Below are positions 44,445 to 56,034 of a stretch of 64,000 nt of DNA, piece by piece. Every line of letters begins with the position of its first letter. The first letter of the stretch is position 1. The translations under genes were made by a program, and so were the position numbers. Below the pieces are notes generated by a model. It had not been told where the DNA came from, ran no database searches, and was given only the letters and a program-made list of their open reading frames with translations. Location of the stretch: NCBI RefSeq assembly GCF_023065955.2, contig NW_026622952.1, positions 32,864,813 to 32,928,812 of the forward strand, written 5' to 3'. This DNA comes from Ursus arctos (Eukaryota; Chordata; Mammalia; Carnivora; Ursidae).

Positions 44445-44715
44445 TCAAGTCAGGTCTGTCCATTTCTCTTCAACTCCACTGCTGTCACATACCCCCAGCT
44501 ACCAGCACCTGTCAAACAGGGGCCATAGATCGCCTGTCTCAGAATCCACCAAAATACCAACCCCCACACGTATTTCCAAATCCACTGGCTTTCCAGAGGC
44601 GGAGTGATTTTTATTTTTAAACTCAAATGTTCTCATACCAAACTCCTACTTAACCACTTTATGTTTTCTCATCCCTCTTAGACCTGTATTCTCAACCTGT
44701 GTTCCAAGGTCAAGA
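44445..44715 (+). repeat. L2 LINE fragment, sense
   Basis: Order 'tctcttcaactccactgctgtcac', 'gtctcagaatccacc', 'gcggagtgatttttatttttaaactcaaatgttc' fits the internal 3' part of sense L2 ('gagtgatctttttaaaac' zone). It stops at the microsatellite. Confidence 0.6.
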
Positions 44716-44716
44716 A

Positions 44717-44789
44717 TTTTATTTATTTATTTATTTACTTACTTACTTACTTACTTACTTATTACTTACTTATTTATTTATTTATTTTT
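44717..44789. repeat. (TTTA)n-(TTAC)n compound microsatellite
   Basis: TTTA units, then about eight TTAC units, then TTTA units again. The overlapping frame with repeated Leu-Thr-Tyr is a translation of this. Confidence 0.95.
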
Positions 44790-45260
44790 GGGCCCTCTAT
44801 GGCTCTTCTCCTCTATTCTCTCAGTCCACCCATCATTGCTATTTTGTATGCTCCCTCTCAGAAGACTTTTTTACTTGCTATTCTAACTAAAAGGCACGGT
44901 CTACCCACTCCTTCCTCTTTAGCTAGTTATTTACCATTTGTCTATAAATCCAGTTCTTGCATTATATTGCACTTGAGCTGCCTGTTAGTACAGAAAGGGG
45001 CCACGGTGCTATAAGCTAAGGAATGCTAAGCCTTCAATTCCTTCACATTGCCTCTACACATTACTTGTCAAAAAAGGCGGGGGGGGGGAGTGAGGTTTTG
45101 TTGGAGGGCCTCCATTTATTTCCAGGCCCAATCATGGTAACCGTGGCAGAGGCACTCCAGCTAATATTCCCCATGGGTATTATGCAATCAGCCACAATTA
45201 CACTCTCTTTTTACCTCTAAATGACCATACTTTGAAACTCAATAGAGTAGTAGGATTATA
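44790..45260. other. Unassigned non-coding sequence
   Basis: May contain further decayed L2 in its first 150 bases. Otherwise nothing recognised. A G run (about 45079-45088) is present. Confidence 0.45.
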
Positions 45261-45264
45261 GCCA

Positions 45265-45345
45265 ATTCTTCAAGCATTTATTTATTCATAAGTCATTCAT
45301 TCAAAAATATTTATTGGAGCTGAACGTGTGCCAGGAATGAGCCAT
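45265..45345 (-). repeat. L2 LINE 3' end, antisense
   Basis: Order 'attcattcaaaaatatttattggagctgaacgtgtgccaggaatgagc' is the complementary L2 tail. Confidence 0.75.
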
Positions 45346-45359
45346 GAACTTTTATGAAC

Positions 45360-45785
45360 CCCTGTTTATGCTGATCCTTCTACTTGTTACATACTTTTCC
45401 TCTTTCCCTTCTATCTCTTTCAATATCCCTAAATCCCTGGTGAAGTCCTACTCTTCTTTCAAGGCCCAGTTGAAATGTGACCCCTTATCTGAAGCTTCCC
45501 TGAACTCCTTCAGGCTGAATTAATTGCTCCTTTATCTGTGTTCCCAAAGGAGTTAGTTCATACATTTGTAAAAGCACTTATCACATTGCATTATAACTAT
45601 TTGCATATCTGTGTCCTTTCTGGACTTTTTTTTTTTTTTTCTCTCTTTGTGTCAAGAACCATATCTCACTCATACCTAAAACCCTTGGTCTCATCTCATA
45701 CTTAAATCCCTGGCTCTCATCACAGTACATGGCAGGCATGTGACAGAAACTATTTAAATACTGCTTGTTGCTTAAATATATAGGC
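45360..45785 (+). repeat. L2 LINE 3' end, sense
   Basis: Order 'cttctttcaaggcccagttgaaatgtgaccccttatctgaagcttccctgaa', 'agcacttatcacattgcattataactatttg', 'gtgtcaagaaccatatctcac', 'cagtacatggcaggcatgtgac'. This is a good sense L2 end, with a T run at about 45627-45640. Confidence 0.85.
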
Positions 45786-45789
45786 TCCC

Positions 45790-47320
45790 TCAACCATTCA
45801 TGGAAACTGCCATGTTTGGTGAGATGTAAACACTCAAATGATACATTTTGCCATCTTTTCTAGATAATTTGCTAAACAAATCCTAACGAAATTGTTGTGC
45901 TTCCTAGAGGAAACTTCTATAGCCCAAATCCTTAGTGCATAGAAAAAACTAAAACAATAGAAAAATACAAACTTTGCAAAAATCAGGGCAATAAGAAATC
46001 TGGAAAGCAAGTGGGAGTGCAACTATCCTTGGAAATTAGGCTAGGTCACGGAGGAAAGATCCAGAAAAAAAAAAAAATAGCACAAGAGTGTAGGGACGTA
46101 TTTAGGGGGACAAAGCACAAAAGAAACAGAAATATGTTATTATAAAAAGGTAACTTAAACATATTTTTAAGTAATATGTATCAAGTAGATTTTTTTCTTC
46201 AATAAAAACATAAAATCACAATCTGTGGAAATTCATGTTTAATAGGAAGGATTTGTACCCCACCCCAACCTCATTGTCACCTCACCTCCTTTGAGGTTAG
46301 TTACATTACCTTTGAGGTTTAGTTAAATTTGTGTCTTGCTCATACCTGAGGGATATTTAAGAATAGACAGGTTTAAGTCTGCTACAAAATATCAACTCTC
46401 ATAGGGAAACACTGCAATTATCTAGCTTGATCTGAGATCCCTAAATGATAAGACACCTCTGTGTAACTCTCAGATTCAGACATCCTGCTGAATATTCATA
46501 GAAAAATTCAGCCAACCTAATCTAACCTGGAATCATCTAGACATCTCAAATCAGTTTTGGACTGGAGCGTAATTAGTGGTTTTGGGTTATGTAATGGAGG
46601 CAGTTTTCATTGCACTCTCCAGACCCACGAGGATTCTATTTCAGGACAGTCCTTGGCATACATGTGGGCTGCTGGTGCATGTGGGGGTTGGCCAGAAGGT
46701 CCCCATACCTTGGCTGTGTAACCAGAGGCAGCAGTTTGTTGACAGTTTGTTAATAATAATTGGAAAGGAAGACCATGGGTTTACCAAATCTTGCTACGCA
46801 TTCTCCCTTCTCTTTCTGTTTTCAATTCACTTCCACATACTCCTGCCCCAGACTGGAGAATGTTGACTCTGGATGAAAAGCAAATGTAGATTGCCTCCAA
46901 TCCATTTTCCCTGATGGAAGGTTTAGAACTCGAAGTGGGCCACTGAAGGAGGTGGTTACTTTGTAAATAGTGTATGCAGATCAGCAGGACCAGATGATGG
47001 AAAGCCTTGTTGATTTGAGGAGGCTGATTGGATTACAGTGGTATTTGTAATTATGATTTTCAGTCCTCGTAAATGGTGAAAAGATGTTTGAACCCTGAAC
47101 AGGATAATATATTGTATTTGTTTGTAAAGAGAGAGGAAAGAATGAATCTTTTGAATAGGCTAGCTAGTTTAACCTTAGTATTTAGCTGGTAACAGAAATA
47201 CAATATTAATCTGTGAAGATCTCCAGGAGAGTAGCAAATCTGGTAGTGAACATAGTGACTAGGAATACCAGAACAGTTTGCTTACATGGCAGATTGTGTA
47301 TCTAACAAGAAAGCAATGGA
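45790..47320. other. Unassigned non-coding sequence
   Basis: No gene or confident repeat over 1.5 kb, apart from an A run at 46064-46077. Frames are at most 96 codons (46576-46866 plus), without motifs. Confidence 0.45.
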
Positions 47321-47329
47321 TGAAAGCCT

Positions 47330-47490
47330 TTTGTCTATGTTTTGTATGAGGACCTCTCTGCCTGGACTCTATCTTCTCCCCATCTCCATCACATTCACTA
47401 CCTCTTTGGATATCTCCCCCTTGTCCTGTAAGTCTCTACCAACATCATCTCATGAGAAATTTTCTCAGGTCATGTTAATTTCCTCTGAAA
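47330..47490 (+). repeat. L2 LINE fragment, sense (left of LTR)
   Basis: Order 'tgcctggactctatcttctcccc', 'tcatgagaaattttctcaggtcatg' resembles the L2 zone around 'tgcctggaacgctcttcc' and the following part. It is diverged. Confidence 0.5.
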
Positions 47491-47491
47491 C

Positions 47492-47970
47492 TGTGACAGG
47501 CAGAATAATGCCCCTGCCCCCAAAGATGGCTGTGTCCTAATCCCCAGAACCTTCACTGACAAAAGGGACTTTGTAGGTGTGATTCAGTCCAGGATCTTGA
47601 GATGGGGAGATGATCCTGGATTATCTATTTGGGCCCATTGCCATCACCAGGGTCCTTGTAAGTGAAAGAGGGAGGCAAGAGTGTCTTGGTCATAGTGATA
47701 TAATATGAGAAAGGCTCAAACAGCAATGGCTGGCTTTGATGCTGGAAGGGAGCCACACATCAAGGAGCATGAGCAGCCACTAGAAGTTGGAAAAGGCGTA
47801 GAAACAGATTGTCAGAGTTTCCAGAAGGAGTGTACTTCTGTTAACACCTTGATTTTATCACAGTAAGACCCATTTCTAACTTGGAACCTCCAGAATTATA
47901 TGAGAATAAAGTTGTGTTTTTTTTTTTTTTAAACCACTTAATTTGTGGTCATTTGTTCCAGTGGCAATGG
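47492..47970 (+). mobile_element. Solo LTR of ERVL-MaLR (MLT1-like) type
   Basis: About 480 bases with the order 'gcagaataatgcccctgccccc', 'aagatggctgtgtcctaatccccagaacc', 'aaaagggactttgtaggtgtgatt', 'gatcttgagatggggagatgatcctggattatc', 'acaccttgattttatcacagtaagaccca', 'cctccagaattatatgagaataaagttgtg' and 'ccacttaatttgtggtcattt'. A 5-base duplication gaaac may flank it (47487-47491, 47971-47975). There is no internal retroviral sequence, so it is a solo LTR fossil. The exact subfamily is not assigned. Confidence 0.8.
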
Positions 47971-48004
47971 GAAACTGGTGCCACTTGGCACCATTTTTCA
48001 CTCC

Positions 48005-48190
48005 TCTTCGTGCATCCATATTATCATACATATATCTACTAGCACTTACCTGGCTGTGTTGCAATTTGCTTATGGATTTTCTCTCCACATACTCTTCCCT
48101 CCACCACTCAACAGTAACCAGTGTCTTACTCATCTTTGTCTCCCTGGTGACCTGCACAGAGCCTTTCAATGGGACCAGTGCCCCACCAAC
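48005..48190 (+). repeat. L2-like LINE fragment, sense (right of LTR)
   Basis: The phrase 'gtgtcttactcatctttgtctccctggtgacctgcacagagccttt' is a sense L2 3' zone. It follows in order from the fragment left of the LTR. Confidence 0.55.
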
Positions 48191-49080
48191 CAGTCCCAGA
48201 AACATGAGAAAGACTCACCACAAATTCATGTGTCTTAAGGATTTGCTCAGCTATCCTTCTTTCCCCGTTACAAGTCATTCTTCCATTGATACTCAACCCC
48301 TTGTTCTTCCCTGACTCAATATCCCACTTCCACCTGAAGTCTTGGCTGAAATATGGAGACACAAATCTCTGGCTCTGACCTTTGACACTGTTTAGGTTTT
48401 CCAGGCCCAAGGAGCCCCCCTGAGATCTATATCGGTAGGTGCAGCTACCCTCCCTCTCCCTGCTAGTCTGGGTTTCTCAGTTTCCTGGGAGTAAATCAGG
48501 CACTTGACACAAGTAAATACCAAACAAAATTTTGCTAAATTAAATAGGCAAATGCATAATGTTCTCCAAGTGACATAGTAGGTGATGGGATAAACAGTCA
48601 AAGAGATCCAAAGATTTCTATTACTTTATGAGGTTACCATTGTACAGGTCTAGAACTATCTCTGGTTTCCTACCCTTTATGACTTTGTCAATTATGTAGA
48701 TGAGGTTGGGTGCTAAGTGAGTTTGTAGATGATATTAATTTACTAAAACCTGCAAGAAATGATGAATGATGATTGCAACACTGTAGTTGTTCTAGTTTTC
48801 AATTAATGCTAATGTTAAAAATCTATTTTCTTTTTGGTGATTTATCAGAGAAGTGGCTTTGTCTGCATCAGAAAAAACTCTTAACAAAGGGGCACATAAC
48901 ATTTACCCTGGCATATTGAAGGAATATTTGTTTAATGGAATACAATTTTATCCTCAAATTACCCCATTATTAAAAATATATATTAAATATAAATATATTA
49001 AATTAAAATTTAAATATATAATATTATATATATACTGTGTTTGTTTGAAATGTTACCGTAAATGCGGGTGTGATACAGCA
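48191..49080. other. Unassigned non-coding sequence
   Basis: No gene or confident repeat. An AT-rich patch with TATA/TAAA runs lies at about 48975-49035. Confidence 0.5.
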
Positions 49081-49084
49081 GAAG

Positions 49085-49225
49085 AAACATGACCTGGTGA
49101 TTCCAAAAGTCTTTATGGTATTCTCAGTTCTGCCCATAACTTTAAGAATATCAGTTAATCCCTTTAAACCTCAGTTTCCCCACCTCAAATGAAATCCTAA
49201 GAATTTCCTTCCAATTCCAACAGAA
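49085..49225 (+). repeat. MIR-family SINE, sense
   Basis: Order 'gtctttatggtattctcagttctgcccataac', 'atcagttaatccctttaaacctcagtttccccacctcaaatgaaat', then 'ccttccaattccaac' is typical of the MIR3/MIRc kind. Confidence 0.7.
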
Positions 49226-49249
49226 AGAAGGTGAATGGAAGATCCTCAC

Positions 49250-49250
<1 letters not shown>

Positions 49251-49282
<32 letters not shown>
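49251..49282. repeat. (A)32 homopolymer
   Basis: Thirty-two uninterrupted A. No SINE or L1 body precedes it directly; a MIR ends about 25 bases upstream, but MIR does not have poly-A tails. Confidence 0.95.
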
Positions 49283-49286
<4 letters not shown>

Positions 49287-51622
49287 AAGTTCAGATTCCA
49301 CTGACTTTGATTTTTTTCCCCCCAGGTCTAATCTTGAGTGTGGTTCCTTACTATTTTTATTTTCCTCCTAGTACCTACCACAAAGATGGGTAAGCTTGAG
49401 GAGCAAATGACCTGATCTCTTTTTATCATCCCCTGTATGCTTATTTGACAGACAAAGTACGTGTGGGTATGTTTGTATGTGTAAGAAATGTACCAAAGGG
49501 GAACATTTCTTTATGAAACATGGAAAATCTCCTCGTGGAGTTAAAGATGACCTCTCTGTAGGAGTTAGACAAAGGATCCTAAGGTTGTATTTCATCTGGG
49601 AGCCTAGCGGCCCCAAATACCCAGAACCATGTTTGCATAATAGATTTCAATTGCTTTTCGTCTTTTAAACAACTGAAAAATATATTGTTTGTACATGAAT
49701 GCTTTATAAAATTTTGCACTCTATATTTGTTTTGTACTTCTGGTAAATGGCGAGTGTATCTCCATGCCTGTTCTAGGGAGAGCTAAGTGTAGGAATAGTG
49801 TTCAGTATCTAAAATTGAATAGGATTTGGGGAGGGATTGTGATCTTTACATAGGAATGGAAATAGTGAATAAAATTAACTTCTCCATACTATATTAAGAT
49901 TTTTCTCTCACAACAATTTTAATTGTTTTAACTGGTAACTTTAATTAAAAATTGAGACCCTATTTAAAAGTGTGGTTTAAGTGGGAGCCCACGTAGAAGG
50001 CTAGAGCCCAGGTTTTCTGGAAACTATAATGGGGTTACTTTCACATTTGAGCACAAGGTAGATCTGTCCTCTATCGTAATAGGCCTGGTGGCTGTAATAT
50101 TTTACTCATTTTCAGCTACAATAAGCTTTTGAGTATCTGAAGCTACAAGGTTTGTGTTTTTCCTCCAATTTGTTTTAATCCAAGGGCTCTCCGATGGGTA
50201 AGGTGTAAAACAGTGCACAGGAGACTTTCAAAATTAGTTTCCTCACACCTGGCAGTTTTCGAAAAATAATCTTTTTTCCCCAAAAAATAAAAGTGAAATG
50301 TTTAAAAAGACCTAAGGAGCTGATTTTTTTCCCCCACCTCAACCAATTTATAGGATTGAGCTGAGTAGTTGGGAAGCAGGGGGTAAAGCAAAACCTTGCT
50401 TTAGGAGATTTAACAAGCATTTGCCAATGGAAACATAGTTTTGTACATTTTCCTCTCTTGAATGGTTTGTTGAAAAGCCTGTTGGTTCGAGTATATAAAT
50501 GCGTATCGTGAGTGATTTTTCTTTGCCATTTATATTATATTACTCCAAGCTTAATCATGACATTTAACTCTTTCCTCGGCTCTATGCTTGCTTGAGACTT
50601 ACCCCTATATCATTGTCTTCACATCTGGTGAACATGGCTATAACTGGCTATAGGGATGCCACTTGGCCTTTCCTTGCTCTCCCTTTATGTAGAGGCTGCA
50701 AATCTTCTTTACTCTTAGAGTCTACAGTCTGGATAAGTTCTAGAGACCCATCAGCCTAGGAATTAATAGCATCCGTCCTGCGATTTATTTTATGATTCCT
50801 TCAAAAAACTTCCACGGTACCCTGGAAATTCTGGGGATCCAAAGGATCAAACAAGACCCAGCTCCCCAACACTATATGTATTTATGTAGTTCAGTATTCT
50901 TTTTAGGATTATGGACATGCTGTTTACCTGTCAAAGATTATTGAGTCTATAAGATGAAGTTGAATTATGTCTCAGTGCATTATCTGTCTGAAAACCTCTA
51001 TGTTTAATCCATCCTACAGGGAAGTGGAAGCTAAGTATTCTAGAAGCCCCTCAGTCATATTGATTCCTGACTACCTATCTGCTATCCTATAAAAAAGTAT
51101 GGTTTTGTCATTTTTGGTATGTTTTTCCAGTTGACCTAGAAATGACATTGAGGTGAAATTACTAGTTTTATTAGAGAGCATGAAGTGGGTAGCTATCATA
51201 TGTGAGGCTTGGTGGGGGGGCTGGATGTGGGACAGGATGGGTCAGAAAAGAGCAGTAATCAGTTCCTCAAAAATTCTCAGCCTGATGGGGAAGATTAAAA
51301 AAAAATGCATATGCACAAAGCATGAAATAGCATATCTTAGCTTTCTACTCTGGATTGGGCAATCCCTTTGTTACATTACTGAACCAATTTAAATTTACCT
51401 TAGTGTAAGAGAGCAAAAGCCATCCATTTTTCACACCCTACATATTATAGCTCAATAATTGATTTCCAAGATACCTGTAGGAAATGTATCATGCATTCGC
51501 CATTTGAATAAAACCATGTAGGGGCATTTAACGTATTTTGGTGAGTGAGGACTTAAAAAAATTCCCCAAATCTTAATGTAATGAAGTACTGTGAACAAAC
51601 TACATTTGTTATGATTTATGGC

Positions 51623-51672
51623 AAAAAAAAAAAAAAAAAGAAAGAAAGAAAGAAAAAGAAAAGAAAAACAAA
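51623..51672. repeat. (A)n-(GAAA)n simple repeat
   Basis: Seventeen A followed by GAAA units of decaying regularity. Confidence 0.9.
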
Positions 51673-52773
51673 TGTTATAAAACTGTAACCTACATCAATA
51701 ATTATGAGTAATTACTGATGCATAGTAACAAGATAAATCGCAAATAACCAAACATAGAGTAATTAACACAAATAGTATTCTGATGTTCTTCAGTTTGCAG
51801 CGTTAAAGAATTTCTGATACGGTTTTCATGTCAGTGCCTGGAGGGAAAGAAGAAGAGATAAAGTATACAAATAATTACAGGAAAGCAAAGAGAAGGAAGA
51901 AAATACAAATTCCCCATGGCTTGAAACGTGTGAGGGTGAGAGATTGTTGTATGTGGAATAGTTTGGAATTTGCTATCCTAGTACTGAACCTATTACAGTT
52001 AGGATTTAACCACTGTTAAGTGAAATATTTCCTTGGAAGTTGGTGTGCCCTACTTTATTTAACCGGTGTTTTCCACTGGCACAAAGTTATTGCCGTCCAT
52101 AACATTCGAGCTCCTCTGTTTTGGCATTTCTAACAGGACTGTTTTCTAAGTTGGGGGCCCCTGGGAGGCAAGTTCTGCTGAGATGTCCAAGTACAATTTT
52201 ACGTGTGAGGCATAGCTCCCGAATTCCTCCTGGGTTTGCCTATTGTTGCAGAGAGAGACTTTGTAATTACCTAGGGATTATAGCAGAATATGAAAAGCCT
52301 GAAAGCAGCTTTCGTGCAAATCAAGAATGTATTCAGCACAAACTTAGGGAGAAGCAGCCAGGAAGGGAGGCAGAAGTGTCTGAAAATGTTAAGGGTTCAA
52401 GCAGAAGGTCCTGCCTGAAACTCCTAATTAAAGAAGTAAAAACCGCTTTTAAAGAATGTCAAGGACTGTCATTTGTATTCACCAAGAAAAGGGTCTTCTG
52501 AGGATTGTAAATGAGGTGATGGCACTGTCCAAATACCCTGGGTTTGTCCTTTTTTTATACTCCAAAAGTAATGAAAATGAAGCTTAATGGTACATAAATA
52601 AAAATAATTAAATAGAAGATAGTGGTAGTGGTGCATTACCTGAATTAATATACAAGATTAAGAGGCCAATAACCCAGAAACAACTTCGTTATTTTGGTCT
52701 TTCATGTAAATGAGACAACTCTCTCAGAGAAGTATAAAACATAGCTTTCACGCTACCATTTTGACTCCAATTT

Positions 52774-52798
52774 AAACAAAACAAAACAAAACAAAACA
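52774..52798. repeat. (AAAAC)n simple repeat
   Basis: Four to five AAAAC units. Confidence 0.9.
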
Positions 52799-53699
52799 TT
52801 TGTTATGGATTATGTTTCTGGTGTTCTGTTTGACATACGGTTTCAGCACATGTTCTTGTTGAAACAAGCCAGATTATCAGTTACACCTCTTCTGGGTATG
52901 TCTTTTTTAATTTAAGTTCAAAAAATGACTTATTTTTCTTATTGATTTCATAACCCAAGCTGGAATGGGTGATTAATTTACAAGTGTTAATTTTTCTGTC
53001 CTTAGAGAGATAATCTCTACTTGCAGAAATTTTGACAAATGCATGGAGCGATGAGCCATGTAACATTGAAAGCCCATAATGATTTGCAAAGCGGTTTCAG
53101 ATTGGGTGATTTTGTAGAAATAAAGGGGTAAATTGAATTCAGGAGAGAAACAGGCAGAGAGAACTCCAGTTATGGCTAATAAACACCGTTTCTTTTAGGA
53201 ATAAAAAGCGTAGGTGGAACCGGTTCCTAAAATGTTGCATATTTAACTTGCCAACATTTATTAATAGAGAACGTAAGAGAAAAATCAGAAAAAGTACCTA
53301 ATTTCTTATTAGTAATTATCCTTTCCGTGTTCATACAAAAGCCAGCTTTTCATTGGCCTTCCATCTTTTACTCTTTTTCTTTCCTTAGCTAGGCTCCTAC
53401 AGTGGTATTGCCTTCTCCCTTTTACTTATCAAGGTCATCCTAAGCCTTACAAACCCTTGACATCAGACTTTCCCCGACTACTGTAGGCCACACTGATTTT
53501 CCCTTCCTGTGAGCTTATTCAGAGACTCTATTTTTTTTTTTTTCCTACCAATCACTTGTTACTTAAACAGATATACCCTCCCACTTGTAGCTGCTTCACG
53601 TATGGAAACCTCATTCTCTAGCAAGGACTAAAGTCATGTCTTTGATACCTGCCAGAGGAACATTGTCCTATGAAAATATACTGTAAACTCCATGTTTTA

Positions 53700-54440
53700 G
53701 TATGTAGTTTTAGTTTTCTAGCAGCCACTCTTTATTTTTATTTCATTTTTTGAATTTTTTATTTAAATTCTAGTTAACATACAGTGTACTATCAGTTTCA
53801 GGTATACAATACGGTGATTCAACAATTCCATACAACGCCTGCTCATCAAGACAAGTGTACTCCTTAATCCCCATCACCTCTTTCACCTATCCCCCCCCCC
53901 CCACCTCTCCTCTGGGAACCCTCAGTGTGCTCTCTATAGTTAAGAGTCTGTTTCCTGGTTTGCCTCTCTCTCTTTTTCCCTTTGCTCTTTTTTTTTTTTT
54001 TTTAATTCCACATATGAGTGAAATCATATAGTATTTGTTTTCTCTTACTCATTTCACTTAGCATAATACTCCTTGGCTCCATTCACATCATTGCAAATGG
54101 CAAGATTTCATTCTTTTTTGATGGCTGAGTAATACTCCATTGTATCTCTATACCACACTTCTTTATCCAGTCATCAGTCCATGGACACTTGGGCTGTTTC
54201 CATAGTAGCCACTGTTTAACAAGTAAAAAGAAGTGAAAAAGAAAGAAACATAATTACTTAACTCAATACCTCTAAGATATTTCAATATATCAAAGTTACT
54301 AATGAGATATTTTACATTCTTCTGTACAAAGTCTCAAAATTGGTGTGTGTTTTACATTCATAGCACCTCTGGGTGCAGAGTGCTCGATAGCTACTTGTGG
54401 TTACTGATGGCCACATTAGACCACAGAGCTCTGGAGTTAT
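53700..54440 (+). mobile_element. Ancient DNA-transposon-like (MER) relic, split by an L1
   Basis: The left piece (about 53700-53734) ends 'tagcagccactcttta'. The right piece (from 54203) reads 'tagtagccactgtttaacaagtaaaaag', 'tcaatatatcaaagttactaatgagatattttacattctt', 'gtgtgtgttttacattcatagcacctctggg', 'gtgctcgatagctacttgtgg'. This is a familiar MER element built around 'ctagccacatttcaagtgctcaatagccacatgtggct'. I believe it is hAT-like but do not assign the subfamily. Confidence 0.55.
53735..54202 (-). mobile_element. 5'-truncated carnivoran L1 3' end, antisense, with target duplication
   Basis: About 468 bases in antisense: T-rich tail, 'ttctagttaacatacagtg', 'ttaatccccatcacc', 'gttaagagtctgtttcctgg', 'ccacatatgagtgaaatcatatagta', 'ttcacttagcataatactcc', 'gatggctgagtaatactccattgta', 'ggacacttgggctgtttcc'. 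The flanks tagcagccactcttta (53719-53734) and tagtagccactgttta (54203-54218) agree at 14 of 16 sites. The copy has lost all coding sequence. Confidence 0.9.
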
Positions 54441-54880
54441 CATTCCCTAAATTAGTGCATCTAAAAAATGCAGATACAGATATTTGATCGATAAATCTAG
54501 GTCATTCACAAAGTAAGACTATGCTTGCTTAAGCCATTGAATCTTTGTTGCAGTTAGAAGTTTACTTGCCTAGAACTGTGTTGAGAGTAATCTTACTGGT
54601 CTTGCCTTAATAAGGTATCTGTTTCTTTAATAATTTTAGAGATAGGCATTTGTGTAGTTAGAAGAAGATTAATTTTTCAGGGTTTTAAAAAAGACTCTTA
54701 ATGTTATGTATCTTTGGACAATTTAATCTGTGTTCTGATATTGGGAGATATTAGGGTTTAAGGCCATTTTTAAATGGATTGTAAGAGGAAAGCTGGCGTC
54801 TGCATGATACAGCATAGCTCCCACATAGGCACCTTCTAGGGAAAACACGCACAGAGCCACAGTGAACAGCGGTAAGGAGG
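54441..54880. other. Unassigned non-coding sequence
   Basis: Nothing recognised. Confidence 0.5.
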
Positions 54881-54884
54881 TGAC

Positions 54885-55075
54885 ACAGAGCAGTGTGAAG
54901 ACTGGACAGTGATGTGCATCTCAGTCCCAAGTCTACCACTGATTTAACATGTGTGGCCACATGACTGAAACTGTCCTTTGCAAACTGAGGATAAGAATCC
55001 CAAAGCTGCTGTGAAGATCAAGTGTAATAATATATGCAGAAGCAGCTTACAAACAGAAAGCCTAAGATACATGGA
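54885..55075 (+). repeat. MIR SINE, sense
   Basis: Order 'gtgcatctcagtcccaagtctaccactgatttaacatgtgtggccac', 'actgaaactgtcctttgcaaactgaggataagaatccc', 'gctgtgaagatcaagtgtaataatatatgcag'. Confidence 0.8.
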
Positions 55076-55351
55076 AGACATTATTGCTACATTTAGATTC
55101 TAAGATTTCCAAACATGAGGAACGGGTCACCGGGGACTGGGTGATAACAGGTCCTGCTCCTCTGCTCAGTTTTGTAGGGCACAGTTTTGAACTTTCCCAA
55201 GATTAAAGGGAAAGCAAATCAGTTTCAATACACTGCTGTATTCACACTTGCATTACCACATCACCAAGTGGTATTCACAAATGTATAGAATAACATAGAT
55301 AAAAAATATAGGCAAACTATAAACATCCCATATTAATTAGGAAACATGATA
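55076..55351. other. Unassigned non-coding sequence
   Basis: Nothing recognised. Confidence 0.5.
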
Positions 55352-55551
55352 TACTTTTGGAAATTTTATGTTTTTTTAATATTTTTATTTATTTATTTAT
55401 TTGAAAGAGAGAGAGCACGGGAGCGGGGTGAGGGGCAGAGGGAAAAGCAGACTCCCCGCTGAGCCAGGAGCCTAATCCCGGGACTCGATCCTGCAACTCC
55501 ACGATCATGACCAACTGAGAGACCCAGGAGCCCCTACTTTTGGAAATTTTA
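55352..55551 (-). mobile_element. Older Can-SINE, antisense, with perfect target duplication
   Basis: Antisense body with (ATTT)n tail complement, 'gaaagagagagagcacggg', 'ggactcgatcctgcaactcc', 'gatcatgaccaactgagag' and the head 'cccaggagcccc'. The body differs from the young copies and is nearer older carnivoran Can-SINEs. The 17-base duplication tacttttggaaatttta is perfect at 55352-55368 and 55535-55551. Confidence 0.92.
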
Positions 55552-56030
55552 AAAAAGGAAACTTTACCTGAGGGATTTAGTAAAAACCATCTGTAAAGGT
55601 CTTTGGAAAACTGCTCAGATGTTCAGATATTAGCAACTGCATGTCTCGTTTTTCTGATTTTTCAAAAAAACAAAATTGTCAAAATTTATTTGACAAGGTT
55701 TACAACATTATTAATAACTTCACTGTTTGGCAAGAAGGCATCGTGATTAAAAATAATTTTTAAATGGTATGAAACTCCACGATTCCCATTGGAAGATTGT
55801 CTCTGAAGTAAGTACACTTCTAACTTAGAAAGTGAGGCTTGGCTTTGTAACTTCACATTGTCATTCGGGTTAAGCTACTTGCTCTCCCTTGGAAGATATC
55901 CAGAAGCTACAGCTAGGGCGGAATGGGGGGTCGTTTGGCTACTGTGTGGATTGAGCTGCAGGGAGCACATTCCATCAGTCCTCCGCAGTCAGAACCACCA
56001 GCCTATTTGCTTCTGAGTGCAATAGTCTAT
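55552..56030. other. Unassigned non-coding sequence
   Basis: Nothing recognised. Confidence 0.5.
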
Positions 56031-56034
56031 GGTC

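Larger units (their letters stand above)
49283..53695. other. Long repeat-poor unassigned stretch
   Basis: Over 4 kb with no named interspersed repeat. Simple repeats are listed separately. The best frame is 126 codons (52121-52501 plus); the product is basic and Cys-containing without a recognised domain, and no splice or promoter context supports it. Weak L2-like phrases occur near 53390-53690. A T run lies at 53531-53543. Confidence 0.4.

Noticed and set aside
47876..48314. Overlapping 97- to 123-codon frames on both strands
   Set aside because: They cross the end of the LTR and an L2-like fragment in several phases at once, with no motif in any of them.
52121..52501. 126-codon plus-strand frame
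   Set aside because: No domain, no splice or promoter context, and a length expected by chance. Retained only as a note within the unassigned stretch.
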